Origin: Actinomycetes bacterium
GTDB taxonomy: Bacteria > Actinomycetota > Acidimicrobiia > Spongiisociales > UBA5794
DNA: 14,894 nucleotides
NCBI GenBank assembly: GCA_024640745.1
Contig: JAHEEL010000032.1
Span: 1 to 14,894 of the forward strand
Reading direction: 5' to 3'
In this document: positions 6,564 to 13,538 of the stretch, piece by piece
Layout of the letters: each line of letters starts with the position of its first letter
Numbering within the stretch: position 1 is the stretch's first letter
Position numbers and translations under genes: made by a program
The notes under the pieces: generated by a model
What the model saw: only the letters and a program-made list of their open reading frames with translations
What the model was told of the DNA's origin: nothing
The model's database searches: none

Positions 6564-8621
6564 GTGGAGGAGTGGATCGCACGCGAGGGCTACCCGGGCC
6601 GCGGCGGGGTCACCCCGGTCGCACGCTACCGCGCGGTCAATTTCGCCATCTACTCGAAACACGCCACGTCGGTTCGCCTCGACCTCTATCGGCAGGGAGC
6701 CGTGACCGAGCCGTTCTTCACGTACGAATTCGATCCGTATTCGAACAAGACCGGACGGATCTGGCACTGCATGATCCCCCAGTCGACGGTGCAGGAAGCC
6801 GCCTACTACTCCTACACCGTCGATGGTCCAAACGACCTCGCCCGGGGCTTTCGCTTCGATCGGGACAAGGTGCTGCTCGACCCCTATGCGCGAGCCGTCT
6901 ACTTCCCGCCGGGATTCGAACGCGACGCGGCTCGCCGACCGGGATCGAACGCCGGCCGCGCCCCGCTCGGGGTGCTGTGTTGCTCGGAATCGAAACACCG
7001 TCACCTCAAGGACCGCTCTCCCCGCCTGCACGGCCACGACCTCGTGATCTACGAGGCGCACGTTCGGGCCTTCACCCGAGACGCGTCATCCGGTGTCGAC
7101 TCCGATCGGCTGGGTACGTATGCGGGCTTCGCCGAGAAGATCCCGTATCTCAAGGAGCTGGGGATCACGGCCGTTGAGCTCATGCCGGTCTTCCAGGCAG
7201 ATCCGCAGGAGGGGTCGACGTGGGGCTACATGACGCTTGGCTTCTTCGCGCTCCACGGCCAGTACGCCCGGTCGGCCGAGGTAGGTGAACAACTCGACGA
7301 GTTCCACGACCTCGTTGCGGCGCTGCACGAAGCCGACATCGAAGTGATCCTGGACGTGGTGTTCAACCACACCACCGAAGGCGACCACACGGGCCCGACA
7401 TACTCGCAGCGGGGTATCGACAACACGACCTACTACCTGCTCGAGGAGGATCGTCGCTTCTATCGGAATGATGCCGGGACCGGCAACGTCATTCGCGCCG
7501 ACAACGCCTACGTCCGCACCTTCATCCTCGACAGCCTGCGCTACTGGGTGAACGAGATGCACGTCGACGGGTTCCGATTCGACCTGGCTTCGATCTTCAC
7601 CCGACGGGTCGATGGTTCGATCGATCTCTCGGATCCGCCCATCATCTCGGCGATCCGGGCGGACCCCACACTGCGTGACATCCGACTCATTGCGGAGGCT
7701 TGGGACCTCGGGAGCTACCAGCTCGGCCGAGCGTTCCCGGGTGCCTACTGGACGCAGTGGAACGGGGCCTACCGAGACGACGTCAGGCGATTCGTGCGCG
7801 GCGACGCCGGCACCGTTGGATCGTTGATGCTGCGACTGTACGGCAGCGACGACCTCTTCCCGGACACGCTTCCCGATTCGTACCGGCCGTACCAGGGAGT
7901 GAACTTCGTCACCGCCCACGACGGGTTCACGCTCTACGACCTCGTCGCGTACAACCGGAAGCACAACGAAGCCAACGGGCACGACAACACCGACGGGTCG
8001 GACTACAACCTGTCGTGGAACTGCGGCTGGGAAGGCGATGCTGGAGTTCCGAAACGGGTGGTGGAGCTCCGTCGGAGACAGGCCAAGAACTTCGCAGCCA
8101 TCTTGCTGTTGTCCAACGGCGTGCCGATGTTCCGCATGGGCGACGAGTTCCTGGTCACCCAGGGAGGCAACAACAACCCGTACAACCAGGACAACGAGAT
8201 CACCTGGGTGGATTGGGGCCGGCTCGATGAGTTCGCGGACGTCCACCGCTTCTTCCGACGCATGATCGCGTTCCGGAAGGCGCATCGATCGATCGGTCGA
8301 AGCACGTTCTGGCGCAGCGACGTCACGTGGTACGGCATCGACGGAGCGCCGGATCTCAGCGACGACTCCCACACCGTTGCCTACTGCCTACGGGGTGGCT
8401 CCGAAAGCGACGACGATCTCTACGTGATGATCAATGCGTCGAACGAGCCGGTGGATTTCACGGTGCAAGAGGGGGCCGCGGGGGAGTGGCGGCGTGTCGT
8501 GGACACCGGACTCGATTCGCCGCACGATATTCAGGATGACGGCGGCGGCATTCGCCTTGACTATGCGATCTACCGGACCGAACCCCACTCGGTGGCGGTG
8601 CTCGTGCGACCGCCGGCGTAG
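6564..8621 (+). CDS. glgX: Glycogen debranching enzyme, GlgX/isoamylase type (GH13)
   Basis: Predicted cytoplasmic enzyme of 685 residues that cleaves alpha-1,6 branches of glycogen or limit dextrin. The length is close to E. coli GlgX, about 657. An N-terminal beta-sandwich of the CBM48 kind (about 15-115) precedes the GH13 barrel. The four GH13 regions are clear: DVVFNH (264-269), GFRFD with nucleophile Asp340, IAEAW with acid/base Glu378, and TAHDG with Asp453. GlgX-type features include GPTYSQRGIDN (about 277-287) and KHNEANG followed by NLSWNCG (about 466-488). All three catalytic acids are present. The frame is open upstream to about 6276, but that part has no family similarity. GTG 6564 after AAGGAG gives the natural N terminus. 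No other glycogen gene adjoins it. TreX or isoamylase is the alternative name within the family. Confidence 0.9.
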   Translation: MEEWIAREGYPGRGGVTPVARYRAVNFAIYSKHATSVRLDLYRQGAVTEPFFTYEFDPYSNKTGRIWHCMIPQSTVQEAAYYSYTVDGPNDLARGFRFDRDKVLLDPYARAVYFPPGFERDAARRPGSNAGRAPLGVLCCSESKHRHLKDRSPRLHGHDLVIYEAHVRAFTRDASSGVDSDRLGTYAGFAEKIPYLKELGITAVELMPVFQADPQEGSTWGYMTLGFFALHGQYARSAEVGEQLDEFHDLVAALHEADIEVILDVVFNHTTEGDHTGPTYSQRGIDNTTYYLLEEDRRFYRNDAGTGNVIRADNAYVRTFILDSLRYWVNEMHVDGFRFDLASIFTRRVDGSIDLSDPPIISAIRADPTLRDIRLIAEAWDLGSYQLGRAFPGAYWTQWNGAYRDDVRRFVRGDAGTVGSLMLRLYGSDDLFPDTLPDSYRPYQGVNFVTAHDGFTLYDLVAYNRKHNEANGHDNTDGSDYNLSWNCGWEGDAGVPKRVVELRRRQAKNFAAILLLSNGVPMFRMGDEFLVTQGGNNNPYNQDNEITWVDWGRLDEFADVHRFFRRMIAFRKAHRSIGRSTFWRSDVTWYGIDGAPDLSDDSHTVAYCLRGGSESDDDLYVMINASNEPVDFTVQEGAAGEWRRVVDTGLDSPHDIQDDGGGIRLDYAIYRTEPHSVAVLVRPPA

Positions 8622-8649
8622 CGACCCCGGCCTCGCATCGCCTGCACCG

Positions 8650-8982
8650 CTACTCGTCTTCGAGGATGCTGCGAATCAAGTCGTCCACGACCCGGTTGCC
8701 GACCGTCTCGCCGTATCGCTGGTCGAGGATGCCGCGCAGGCGGGCGACGATCTCGTCGCGCTCTTCCTCTTCGGACTTCGTGGACGCGGCAATGACCTCC
8801 GTGCCGTCGATCCATGGCTTCGAATCGGACGCCCACGGGATCAAGATCAGCCACGACCACACCGTATTTCGCCCGGACACCGCCGTCTTGCGAACGAGCC
8901 CCGCGCACGAGTAGGGAAGCTGAATCCAGCCCATCGTGCGGATGAGATCGCGGCCGTCGGGGATTGGGATCGGGTCGGTCAT
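8650..8982 (-). CDS. Hypothetical protein, 110 residues
   Basis: I do not recognise a family. The N-terminal half (about 1-65) is rich in Trp, Ile and Pro with no clear membrane helix or signal peptide. The C-terminal half is strongly charged: SEEEERDEIVARLRGILDQRYG (70-91), split by Glu/Arg heptad-like spacing, then a helix-like end ILEDE. It is probably a small soluble protein. ATG 8982 has GAGGG 3 nt upstream, which is a close spacing, and TAGCGT at 9015-9010. It converges on the debranching enzyme with a 28-bp gap and lies behind the two-component genes on the same strand, separated from them by a strong hairpin. Codon use resembles its neighbours. Confidence 0.6.
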   Translation of the reverse strand: MTDPIPIPDGRDLIRTMGWIQLPYSCAGLVRKTAVSGRNTVWSWLILIPWASDSKPWIDGTEVIAASTKSEEEERDEIVARLRGILDQRYGETVGNRVVDDLIRSILEDE

Positions 8983-8985
8983 GTG

Positions 8986-9015
8986 CCCTCGTTCGGTGGG
9001 AAGGCCGACACGCTA
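8986..9015 (-). promoter_or_regulatory. -10 box and ribosome-binding site of the 110-residue gene
   Basis: On the minus strand TAGCGT (9015-9010) precedes GAGGG (8990-8986) and ATG 8982, implying a leader of about 20 nt. It has the same -10 sequence as the lipoprotein and EamA promoters. Confidence 0.45.
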
Positions 9016-9060
9016 CTGCGGTTCGAGCTACATGTTGACGTGGCGGGTCCGGACGCGGAT

Positions 9061-9087
9061 GGCGGGGTGACGAATCGTCACCCCGCT
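9061..9087 (-). terminator. Strong 11-bp stem-loop, probable terminator of the two-component operon
   Basis: GCGGGGTGACG (9062-9072) and CGTCACCCCGC (9076-9086) pair perfectly around a 3-nt loop AAT. A G-T pair at 9061/9087 adds a twelfth position. It lies about 150 nt past the response-regulator stop and upstream of the next -10 box. No T-tract follows on either strand, which is common for actinobacterial hairpins. An operator is the alternative reading. Confidence 0.5.
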
Positions 9088-9234
9088 GGATCCGGAGAGT
9101 TCATGCCGGCCGGCCGCAAACTCGCCATCCGCTCCCCCCGTCCCGGCGAAGACCCGGGTCCGTGCGGCTGTGCGGGCTGACAGCCAACTGCAGCTCACGC
9201 TCGACGTCATAGTCGGACATCCGGCGTTTCGGGG

Positions 9235-9903
9235 CTATCGGGGATCTCCCCGATGGTCATCATCGTCGGGACGCACAAACCCGGTGTCGTAGGCAAGACG
9301 CGAGAGCTCGTGGCGGCTGGCAACGCCGAGTTTGTCGAAGATGTGATGCATGTGCGTCTCGAGGGTCTTCACCGAGATCTGCATTCGGGCCGCAGTCTCG
9401 CGATAGGTGTAGCCGCGTGCAATGAGGTTGACCACTTCGCGTTCTCTCGGTGTGAGCTTCTCGATGCCGGCGGCCTCGATGATGTCCTCGTCGATGTCGA
9501 GCAGGTAGCCGGCGACATCCGCAGAAACCGGCCGCCGGCCCGCAGCTGCGGATTCGACGAGGTCGGGCAGATCCGGGCCGAAGGTGGTCTTCGTGACATA
9601 CCCGTCGACACCCGCCTGCAGTAGCCGCAAGACGTCGCTCCGTTCCGCAGAGACCGTGAAGGCGAGAAACCGGATCTCGGGATCCGCGCTCCGGACTTCC
9701 TCGACGACGGAGGCCCCGCCGCCACCCGGAAGCCGAACATCGAGCAGTACAACGTCGGGCCTGCGGTCGAGGATCATCTCACTCGCATCGGTGGCGTTGT
9801 TTGCCTCGCCGACGATGTCGAACCGGTCCTCGAGATAGTGACGCGCACCGGCGCGCGCAACGTCGTGATCGTCGACGAGAAACACGCGAAGACGATCATT
9901 CAT
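9235..9903 (-). CDS. NarL/FixJ-family response regulator
   Basis: Transcription factor of 222 residues, activated by phosphorylation. The receiver domain (about 4-120) has the acidic pair Asp11-Asp12, phosphoacceptor Asp55 in LLDVRLPG, Thr83 and Lys105, so the full active-site set is present. The LuxR-type helix-turn-helix (about 147-206) has LTPREREVVNLIARG and VKTLETHMHHIFDKLG. An acidic tail, RPDDDD, follows. Its ATG overlaps the kinase stop in ATGA, so the two are translationally coupled and are almost certainly cognate partners. Target genes are not visible. The divergent reductase gene is a reasonable candidate (inference). Confidence 0.95.
   Translation of the reverse strand: MNDRLRVFLVDDHDVARAGARHYLEDRFDIVGEANNATDASEMILDRRPDVVLLDVRLPGGGGASVVEEVRSADPEIRFLAFTVSAERSDVLRLLQAGVDGYVTKTTFGPDLPDLVESAAAGRRPVSADVAGYLLDIDEDIIEAAGIEKLTPREREVVNLIARGYTYRETAARMQISVKTLETHMHHIFDKLGVASRHELSRLAYDTGFVRPDDDDHRGDPR
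9237..9254 (-). terminator. Stem-loop over the response-regulator stop codon
   Basis: ATCGGGGA and TCCCCGAT are 8-bp arms separated by 2 nt. They cover the last codons of the regulator, and the stop codon overlaps the base of the stem. It may be a first, weak 3' end or a stability element. It lacks a T-tract. Confidence 0.3.
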
Positions 9904-11030
9904 GAGAGGGGCCCGGAGGTGATCTCGACTTCAGTGCCTTGCTGCCGTGCGCTGATGACCTGCAGCGATCCTCCGGCACTCTCGACACGATGGCGCAGCG
10001 AATGCTGCAGACCACGGCCTTCCTCGATGGTGTTCGGATCGAACCCGACACCCCGGTCGCGTACGTAGACGCGGACACGATCGCCGTCGAGTTCCGAGTA
10101 GAGGTCGATGAGCGATGCGCCGGAATGCCGGGCGGCGTTTGTGAGCGCCTCGCGTGTCGCTTCGATCGCTGCGACAACGGTCGGGGAAAGCGGAACGTCG
10201 TCGCGAATCACGGTTCGTATCTCGACGCCGTGGAGCGTCTCGACCTCATCGCGCACCTCGAGAATGGCGGCCTCGAGGCCGGCGGCGCCCGGGCGCCGGT
10301 AGCGGTTGATCATGCGGTCGATCGCTCGCTCCTCGCTCCGCACGAGGTAGCGAACTCGTTCGGCGTCGTCGGCGTCGGTTCTGATCACCTGAAGCGTTTG
10401 CAGCACCGAGTCGTGCAGCTCGTTGGCAAGCGCGAGCCGCTCCGCCTCTCGCGCACGAGCAGTGCGCTCCGATTCGAGGGCTTCCTCGGCGGCTCGGCGG
10501 CGCGCGTCGTTCCCCCGGAGAGTGTCGATGGTCCAGCCGAAGATGACACCGTACACGATGAAGACGAACGCACCGGTGGTGGCCACGATCGACCGTCCGG
10601 TGAGCAGGAATCCGAGGATCTGTTGTGCGGCGAGGACTACGGCCGCACCGACTGCAAGAGGCATGCCGCCTGCATACGCCGCGACCGCCAGCCATGAGAT
10701 CGGATAGCCGCCGTGGAAGAGGTCGCTCGCTCCTGCTACGAACGAAGCGCTCGCAACAAGGAGCGCGACGACGCCGTCCATGGCGACGAACTGCCACGTT
10801 CGCATCGAGAGCGGGTTGCGCGCAGTCCGCACGGTTACCACGGTCCAGACCCCTGCGAGGATCTCGGCGCCGGCAACGAAGGCGCGGTTGGCGCTGTCGT
10901 CGGTGAACCAGGTGACGAAGACGAGGAGTGTCATCCAGACGAAGCCGAGGATGCGCACGAACAGGACGAGTTGGACGAGGGTTGTCTCGATCTTCGGAAC
11001 CGGTTTGCTCGCACTGGCGGTAGCGGTCAC
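9900..11030 (-). CDS. Membrane sensor histidine kinase, HisKA_3 type
   Basis: Cognate kinase of the downstream regulator, 376 residues from GTG 11030. About six membrane helices fill residues 16-168 with short loops, so the signal is probably sensed within the membrane; there is no PAS or large outside domain. A charged coiled-coil-like linker (about 172-203) leads to the phosphoacceptor His206 in ELHDSVLQTLQ, the HisKA_3 form. The HATPase part has the N box EALTNAARHS (about 294-303), DRGVGFD (about 325-331) and GRGLQHS (about 338-344). The frame can be read from 11087, but that would run into the divergent reductase gene. GTG 11030 has TACCGT exactly 6 nt upstream and no Shine-Dalgarno, which fits a leaderless start. 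Confidence 0.92.
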   Translation of the reverse strand: MTATASASKPVPKIETTLVQLVLFVRILGFVWMTLLVFVTWFTDDSANRAFVAGAEILAGVWTVVTVRTARNPLSMRTWQFVAMDGVVALLVASASFVAGASDLFHGGYPISWLAVAAYAGGMPLAVGAAVVLAAQQILGFLLTGRSIVATTGAFVFIVYGVIFGWTIDTLRGNDARRRAAEEALESERTARAREAERLALANELHDSVLQTLQVIRTDADDAERVRYLVRSEERAIDRMINRYRRPGAAGLEAAILEVRDEVETLHGVEIRTVIRDDVPLSPTVVAAIEATREALTNAARHSGASLIDLYSELDGDRVRVYVRDRGVGFDPNTIEEGRGLQHSLRHRVESAGGSLQVISARQQGTEVEITSGPLS

Positions 11031-11036
11031 GGCGCA

Positions 11037-11074
11037 ACGGTACCGCGTCGGCGCCGCCGGTGACGCGGTACGCT
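11037..11074. promoter_or_regulatory. Back-to-back leaderless promoters within an inverted repeat
   Basis: On the minus strand TACCGT (11042-11037) lies 6 nt before the kinase GTG. On the plus strand TACGCT (11069-11074) lies 6 nt before the reductase ATG. The two boxes overlap the outer ends of a perfect 10-bp inverted repeat, GTACCGCGTC (11040-11049) and GACGCGGTAC (11062-11071). The whole intergenic gap is 50 bp, so each promoter's -35 zone falls in the other's territory and one bound protein could control both. Confidence 0.55.
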
Positions 11075-11080
11075 CCCCGG

Positions 11081-11608
11081 ATGGCATCCAGAATCGTGGT
11101 CTACGCAGCCATCAGCCTGGACGGGTACCTGGCGGACTCCGACGGCTCCGTGGGATTCCTTGCCGCCTACGAAGGCGAGGACTACGGATACCACGACTTC
11201 CTTGCCTCCGTCGGCGGCCTCGTCATGGGTGCATCCACCTACGAGCAAGTGCTCGAGTTTGGATGGCCGTACGGGGATCTCCCGGTGCTCGTGCTCAGCC
11301 ATCGTGATCCCGAGATCCCTGCCGGCGTCGATGCCACGATCTCCGGCGGTGAAACCGGCGACGCGATCAGGGAGTTCGCGGCCGGCACAGACCGGGGCGT
11401 CTGGATCGTCGGCGGCGGCGTCGTCATCACCGACGCGCTCGCGGCCGGCGTGGTTGATTCCCTCGACCTCGCTGTGATGCCGGTGCTCCTCGGGTCGGGC
11501 ATTCCGCTGGCGACCGAACCGATCGACCGGACCCTTCGGCTCGCAGAGACGCACACCTACGACAACGGTGTGATTCGCCTCGTCTACTCGCCCGTGCAGG
11601 CCGGCTGA
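11081..11608 (+). CDS. RibD C-terminal/dihydrofolate-reductase-like protein
   Basis: Predicted NAD(P)H-dependent reductase of 175 residues with the DHFR/RibD_C fold; the physiological substrate is unknown. Seen motifs are the N-terminal strand plus SLDGYLAD (about 12-19), GLVMGASTYE (about 46-55), VLVLSHRD (about 69-76) and WIVGGGVV (about 108-115), the nucleotide-binding glycine segment. The end, PVLLGSGIPL and HTYDNGVIRLVY, is also typical. It is too short to be full RibD (no deaminase domain). ATG 11081 is chosen over an in-frame GTG at 11060 because the protein then starts as family members do and TACGCT lies 6 nt upstream. It is divergent from the kinase operon and convergent with the LLM gene (15-bp gap). 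Confidence 0.88.
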   Translation: MASRIVVYAAISLDGYLADSDGSVGFLAAYEGEDYGYHDFLASVGGLVMGASTYEQVLEFGWPYGDLPVLVLSHRDPEIPAGVDATISGGETGDAIREFAAGTDRGVWIVGGGVVITDALAAGVVDSLDLAVMPVLLGSGIPLATEPIDRTLRLAETHTYDNGVIRLVYSPVQAG

Positions 11609-11623
11609 CCTCGGCCTGGGGGG

Positions 11624-12484
11624 CTACGCGTCGCGCAACGCGTCGACCAGCGGCGCATAGGCGTCGAGTCTGGCCACCACCTCAGGCGGTGACTTCGACG
11701 GAACCGGGAGTACCGCGCGGGTGATGCCGGCGTCGGCGAGATGCCTCAGGCCCTCGACGTCGGCGGGTGCGCCGAACACATCGATGCTCAGGGATGCGGG
11801 GTCCCGTCCGATCGTCCTCGCCGCGTCGTGCAGGGCTTCGACCTTCGACGCGAATTCGTGGCGACCCGCAATCGGCATCCATCCATCGCAGAACTCGGCG
11901 ATATCGGCGAAGGTCCTCGGACCGGCGCCGGCGCCGAGCACGATCGGAGGATGCGGTTGCTGGATCGGCTTCGGCCACGACCACGACGGCGCGATTTCCA
12001 CGTGGTCGCCGTCGAACGAGGCCTCGTCCTTCGTCCATATCTCCTTCATGGCGAGCACCTTCTCTCGAAGGATCGCTCGGCGCTCGGCGTACGCAATACC
12101 GTGGTCCGCCATCTCCTCCTTGTTCCAACCGTATCCGATCCCAAAGATGACGCGGCCGTCCGAGATCGTGTCCAGCGAAGCCACCTCCTTGGCGAGCCAG
12201 ATCGGATCGCGTTGGGCCACGAGCGTGATGCCCGTGCCGAGCCGGAGGGTTGTGGTGGTTGCGGCGATTGCCGCGAGGGCCACGAATTGATCGTGCGTCC
12301 GCCGGTACATCTCGGGCAGGGGGGGAGCATCGGCCTGACCTCCCCACGGCGTGGCACGTGATGTCGGAATGTGGCTGTGCTCGGGGAGCCAGACCGACTC
12401 GAATCCGCGCGACTCGACGGCTCGGCCAAGGGCGACCGGTTGAAGGGTGGTGTCGGTTGCGAAGATGGAGACGCCGATGTGCAT
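11624..12484 (-). CDS. LLM-class oxidoreductase, probably F420-dependent (first)
   Basis: Luciferase-like monooxygenase-fold protein of 286 residues, a TIM barrel that uses F420 or flavin to oxidise or reduce small substrates. Family features are SVWLPEHSHIP (about 30-40), LRLGTGITLVAQRDP (about 80-94), SLDTISDGR (about 103-111), FGIGYGWNKEE (about 114-124) and PIVLGAGAGPR (about 180-190). These are the pattern of TIGR03619-type F420 enzymes as I know it; the cofactor is inferred from that. ATG 12484 has TAGCCT 7 nt upstream and no ribosome-binding site. It is divergent from a second LLM gene. Confidence 0.9.
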   Translation of the reverse strand: MHIGVSIFATDTTLQPVALGRAVESRGFESVWLPEHSHIPTSRATPWGGQADAPPLPEMYRRTHDQFVALAAIAATTTTLRLGTGITLVAQRDPIWLAKEVASLDTISDGRVIFGIGYGWNKEEMADHGIAYAERRAILREKVLAMKEIWTKDEASFDGDHVEIAPSWSWPKPIQQPHPPIVLGAGAGPRTFADIAEFCDGWMPIAGRHEFASKVEALHDAARTIGRDPASLSIDVFGAPADVEGLRHLADAGITRAVLPVPSKSPPEVVARLDAYAPLVDALRDA

Positions 12485-12491
12485 GCGGTCG

Positions 12492-12497
12492 AGGCTA
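12492..12497 (-). promoter_or_regulatory. Leaderless -10 box of the first LLM gene
   Basis: TAGCCT on the minus strand, 7 nt before ATG 12484, so transcription would begin at or next to the start codon. Confidence 0.5.
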
Positions 12498-12536
12498 GTG
12501 CACCGGGATGATGCGGTTGGCCTGGCGCGATGCCGG

Positions 12537-12542
12537 TACGAT
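12537..12542 (+). promoter_or_regulatory. Leaderless -10 box of the second LLM gene
   Basis: TACGAT, 7 nt before ATG 12550. No Shine-Dalgarno lies between. The divergent spacer between the two LLM genes is 65 bp. Confidence 0.5.
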
Positions 12543-12549
12543 CGTCGGG

Positions 12550-13464
12550 ATGAGCACCGATTCCCTATCCCTCGCCGTCGGCGTGCAGCTCCCGGAGATC
12601 GAACGACCGGTCCGCTGGCCCGAGCTGCGCGAGATGGGCCGCGCCATCGAGGACCTCGGATTCGATTCGATCTGGGTCGGCGATCACCTCCTCTACGAGA
12701 CGCCGGAGGGGCCGGTTGGCCCCTGGGAGGCCTGGTCGCTGCTCGCGGCGCTCGCTGCGATCACCGAACGTGTCCAGCTCGGGCCACTCGTGGCTGCGAC
12801 CAGCTTCCACAACCCGGCGATGCTGGCCAAGAAGGCCACGACGATCGACGAGATATCGGGCGGCCGTCTCATTCTCGGCCTCGGCGCCGGCTGGAACGAG
12901 GTGGAGTACCGCGCATACGGGTACCCGTTCGATCACAGAGCCGGGAGATTCGAGGAGGCGTTCACGATCATCCGGACGCTACTCCGCGAGGGTGAGATCG
13001 ACTTCACGGGGAGCTTCTACACGGCGCGCGATTGCCGGCTCGTCCCGCGCAGTCGTCCCGAGGGGCCACCACTCATGATCGGATCGATCGGACCGCGCGT
13101 GTTGGCGGCGACGCTGCCGCACGTCGACCTGTGGAACACGTGGCATGCCTGGTTTGGGAACAATCCCGCAGGGTTCGTCGAGTTGAACGGCACGATCGAC
13201 GAGGCGGCGCGCGACGCGGGTCGCGACCCTTTGGAGATCGGCCGCACGGCAGCCCTCTACTGGCAGTTCGAAGGCGGTGGCGGGCGGCGGCAGGGCGACA
13301 CCGATCGGCATACCGCAGACCCACAGGTCGGATCGCCCGCGGACCTGGCCGAGGCGCTGGCCGCGTATGCAAGCGTTGGTGTCGATCACGTCCAGTTGGT
13401 CCTCGATCCGATCACGATCGGGTCGATCCGGTTGGCGGGTGCCGCTCTCGCCCGACTGCGCTGA
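12550..13464 (+). CDS. LLM-class oxidoreductase, probably F420-dependent (second)
   Basis: Luciferase-like fold protein of 304 residues. It shows GFDSIWVGDHLLYE (about 37-50), RVQLGPLVAATSFHNPAMLAKKA (about 74-96, typical strand and helix), EISGGRLILGLGAGWNEVEY (about 101-120) and a HRAGRFEEAF helix (about 129-138). These are all expected for this class. The two LLM proteins differ clearly in sequence, so they are old paralogs and not a recent duplication. The frame extends to an ATG at 12508. I chose 12550 because TACGAT lies 7 nt before it and the protein then starts as the family does. Residues about 240-258 (GGGGRRQGDTDRH) form a polar insertion-like loop. Confidence 0.9.
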   Translation: MSTDSLSLAVGVQLPEIERPVRWPELREMGRAIEDLGFDSIWVGDHLLYETPEGPVGPWEAWSLLAALAAITERVQLGPLVAATSFHNPAMLAKKATTIDEISGGRLILGLGAGWNEVEYRAYGYPFDHRAGRFEEAFTIIRTLLREGEIDFTGSFYTARDCRLVPRSRPEGPPLMIGSIGPRVLAATLPHVDLWNTWHAWFGNNPAGFVELNGTIDEAARDAGRDPLEIGRTAALYWQFEGGGGRRQGDTDRHTADPQVGSPADLAEALAAYASVGVDHVQLVLDPITIGSIRLAGAALARLR

Positions 13465-13467
13465 CGC

Positions 13468-13481
13468 GGGACCTTCGTCCC
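13468..13481 (+). terminator. Small stem-loop after the second LLM gene
   Basis: GGGAC-CTTC-GTCCC, a 5-bp stem with a 4-nt loop, starts 4 nt past the stop. There is no T-tract beyond TT. It may be a weak terminator. Confidence 0.3.
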
Positions 13482-13538
13482 TTGCCGGGACCCGGAGCCA
13501 CTGAGACGATGAGGATTGATCGAACCGGGGGTGTTGTC

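Noticed and set aside
7086..8372. 428-codon open frame antisense to the debranching enzyme
   Set aside because: All four GH13 regions are on the plus strand. The antisense product has no recognisable features.
8434..9180. 248-codon plus-strand frame across the end of the debranching gene
   Set aside because: It starts inside glgX, runs antisense to the 110-residue gene and has no motif or ribosome-binding site.
9028..9210. 60-codon minus-strand frame in the spacer after the response regulator
   Set aside because: It has no ribosome-binding site or -10 box at its start, runs through the strong hairpin, and its composition is unconvincing.
11031..11087. Longer N terminus for the histidine kinase
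   Set aside because: It would overlap the divergent reductase start, and the -10 box TACCGT would lie inside the coding region.
13032..13538. In-frame extension upstream of the DUF6629-like protein
   Set aside because: It lies within the second LLM gene, is Arg-rich, and the family starts at MCYS.
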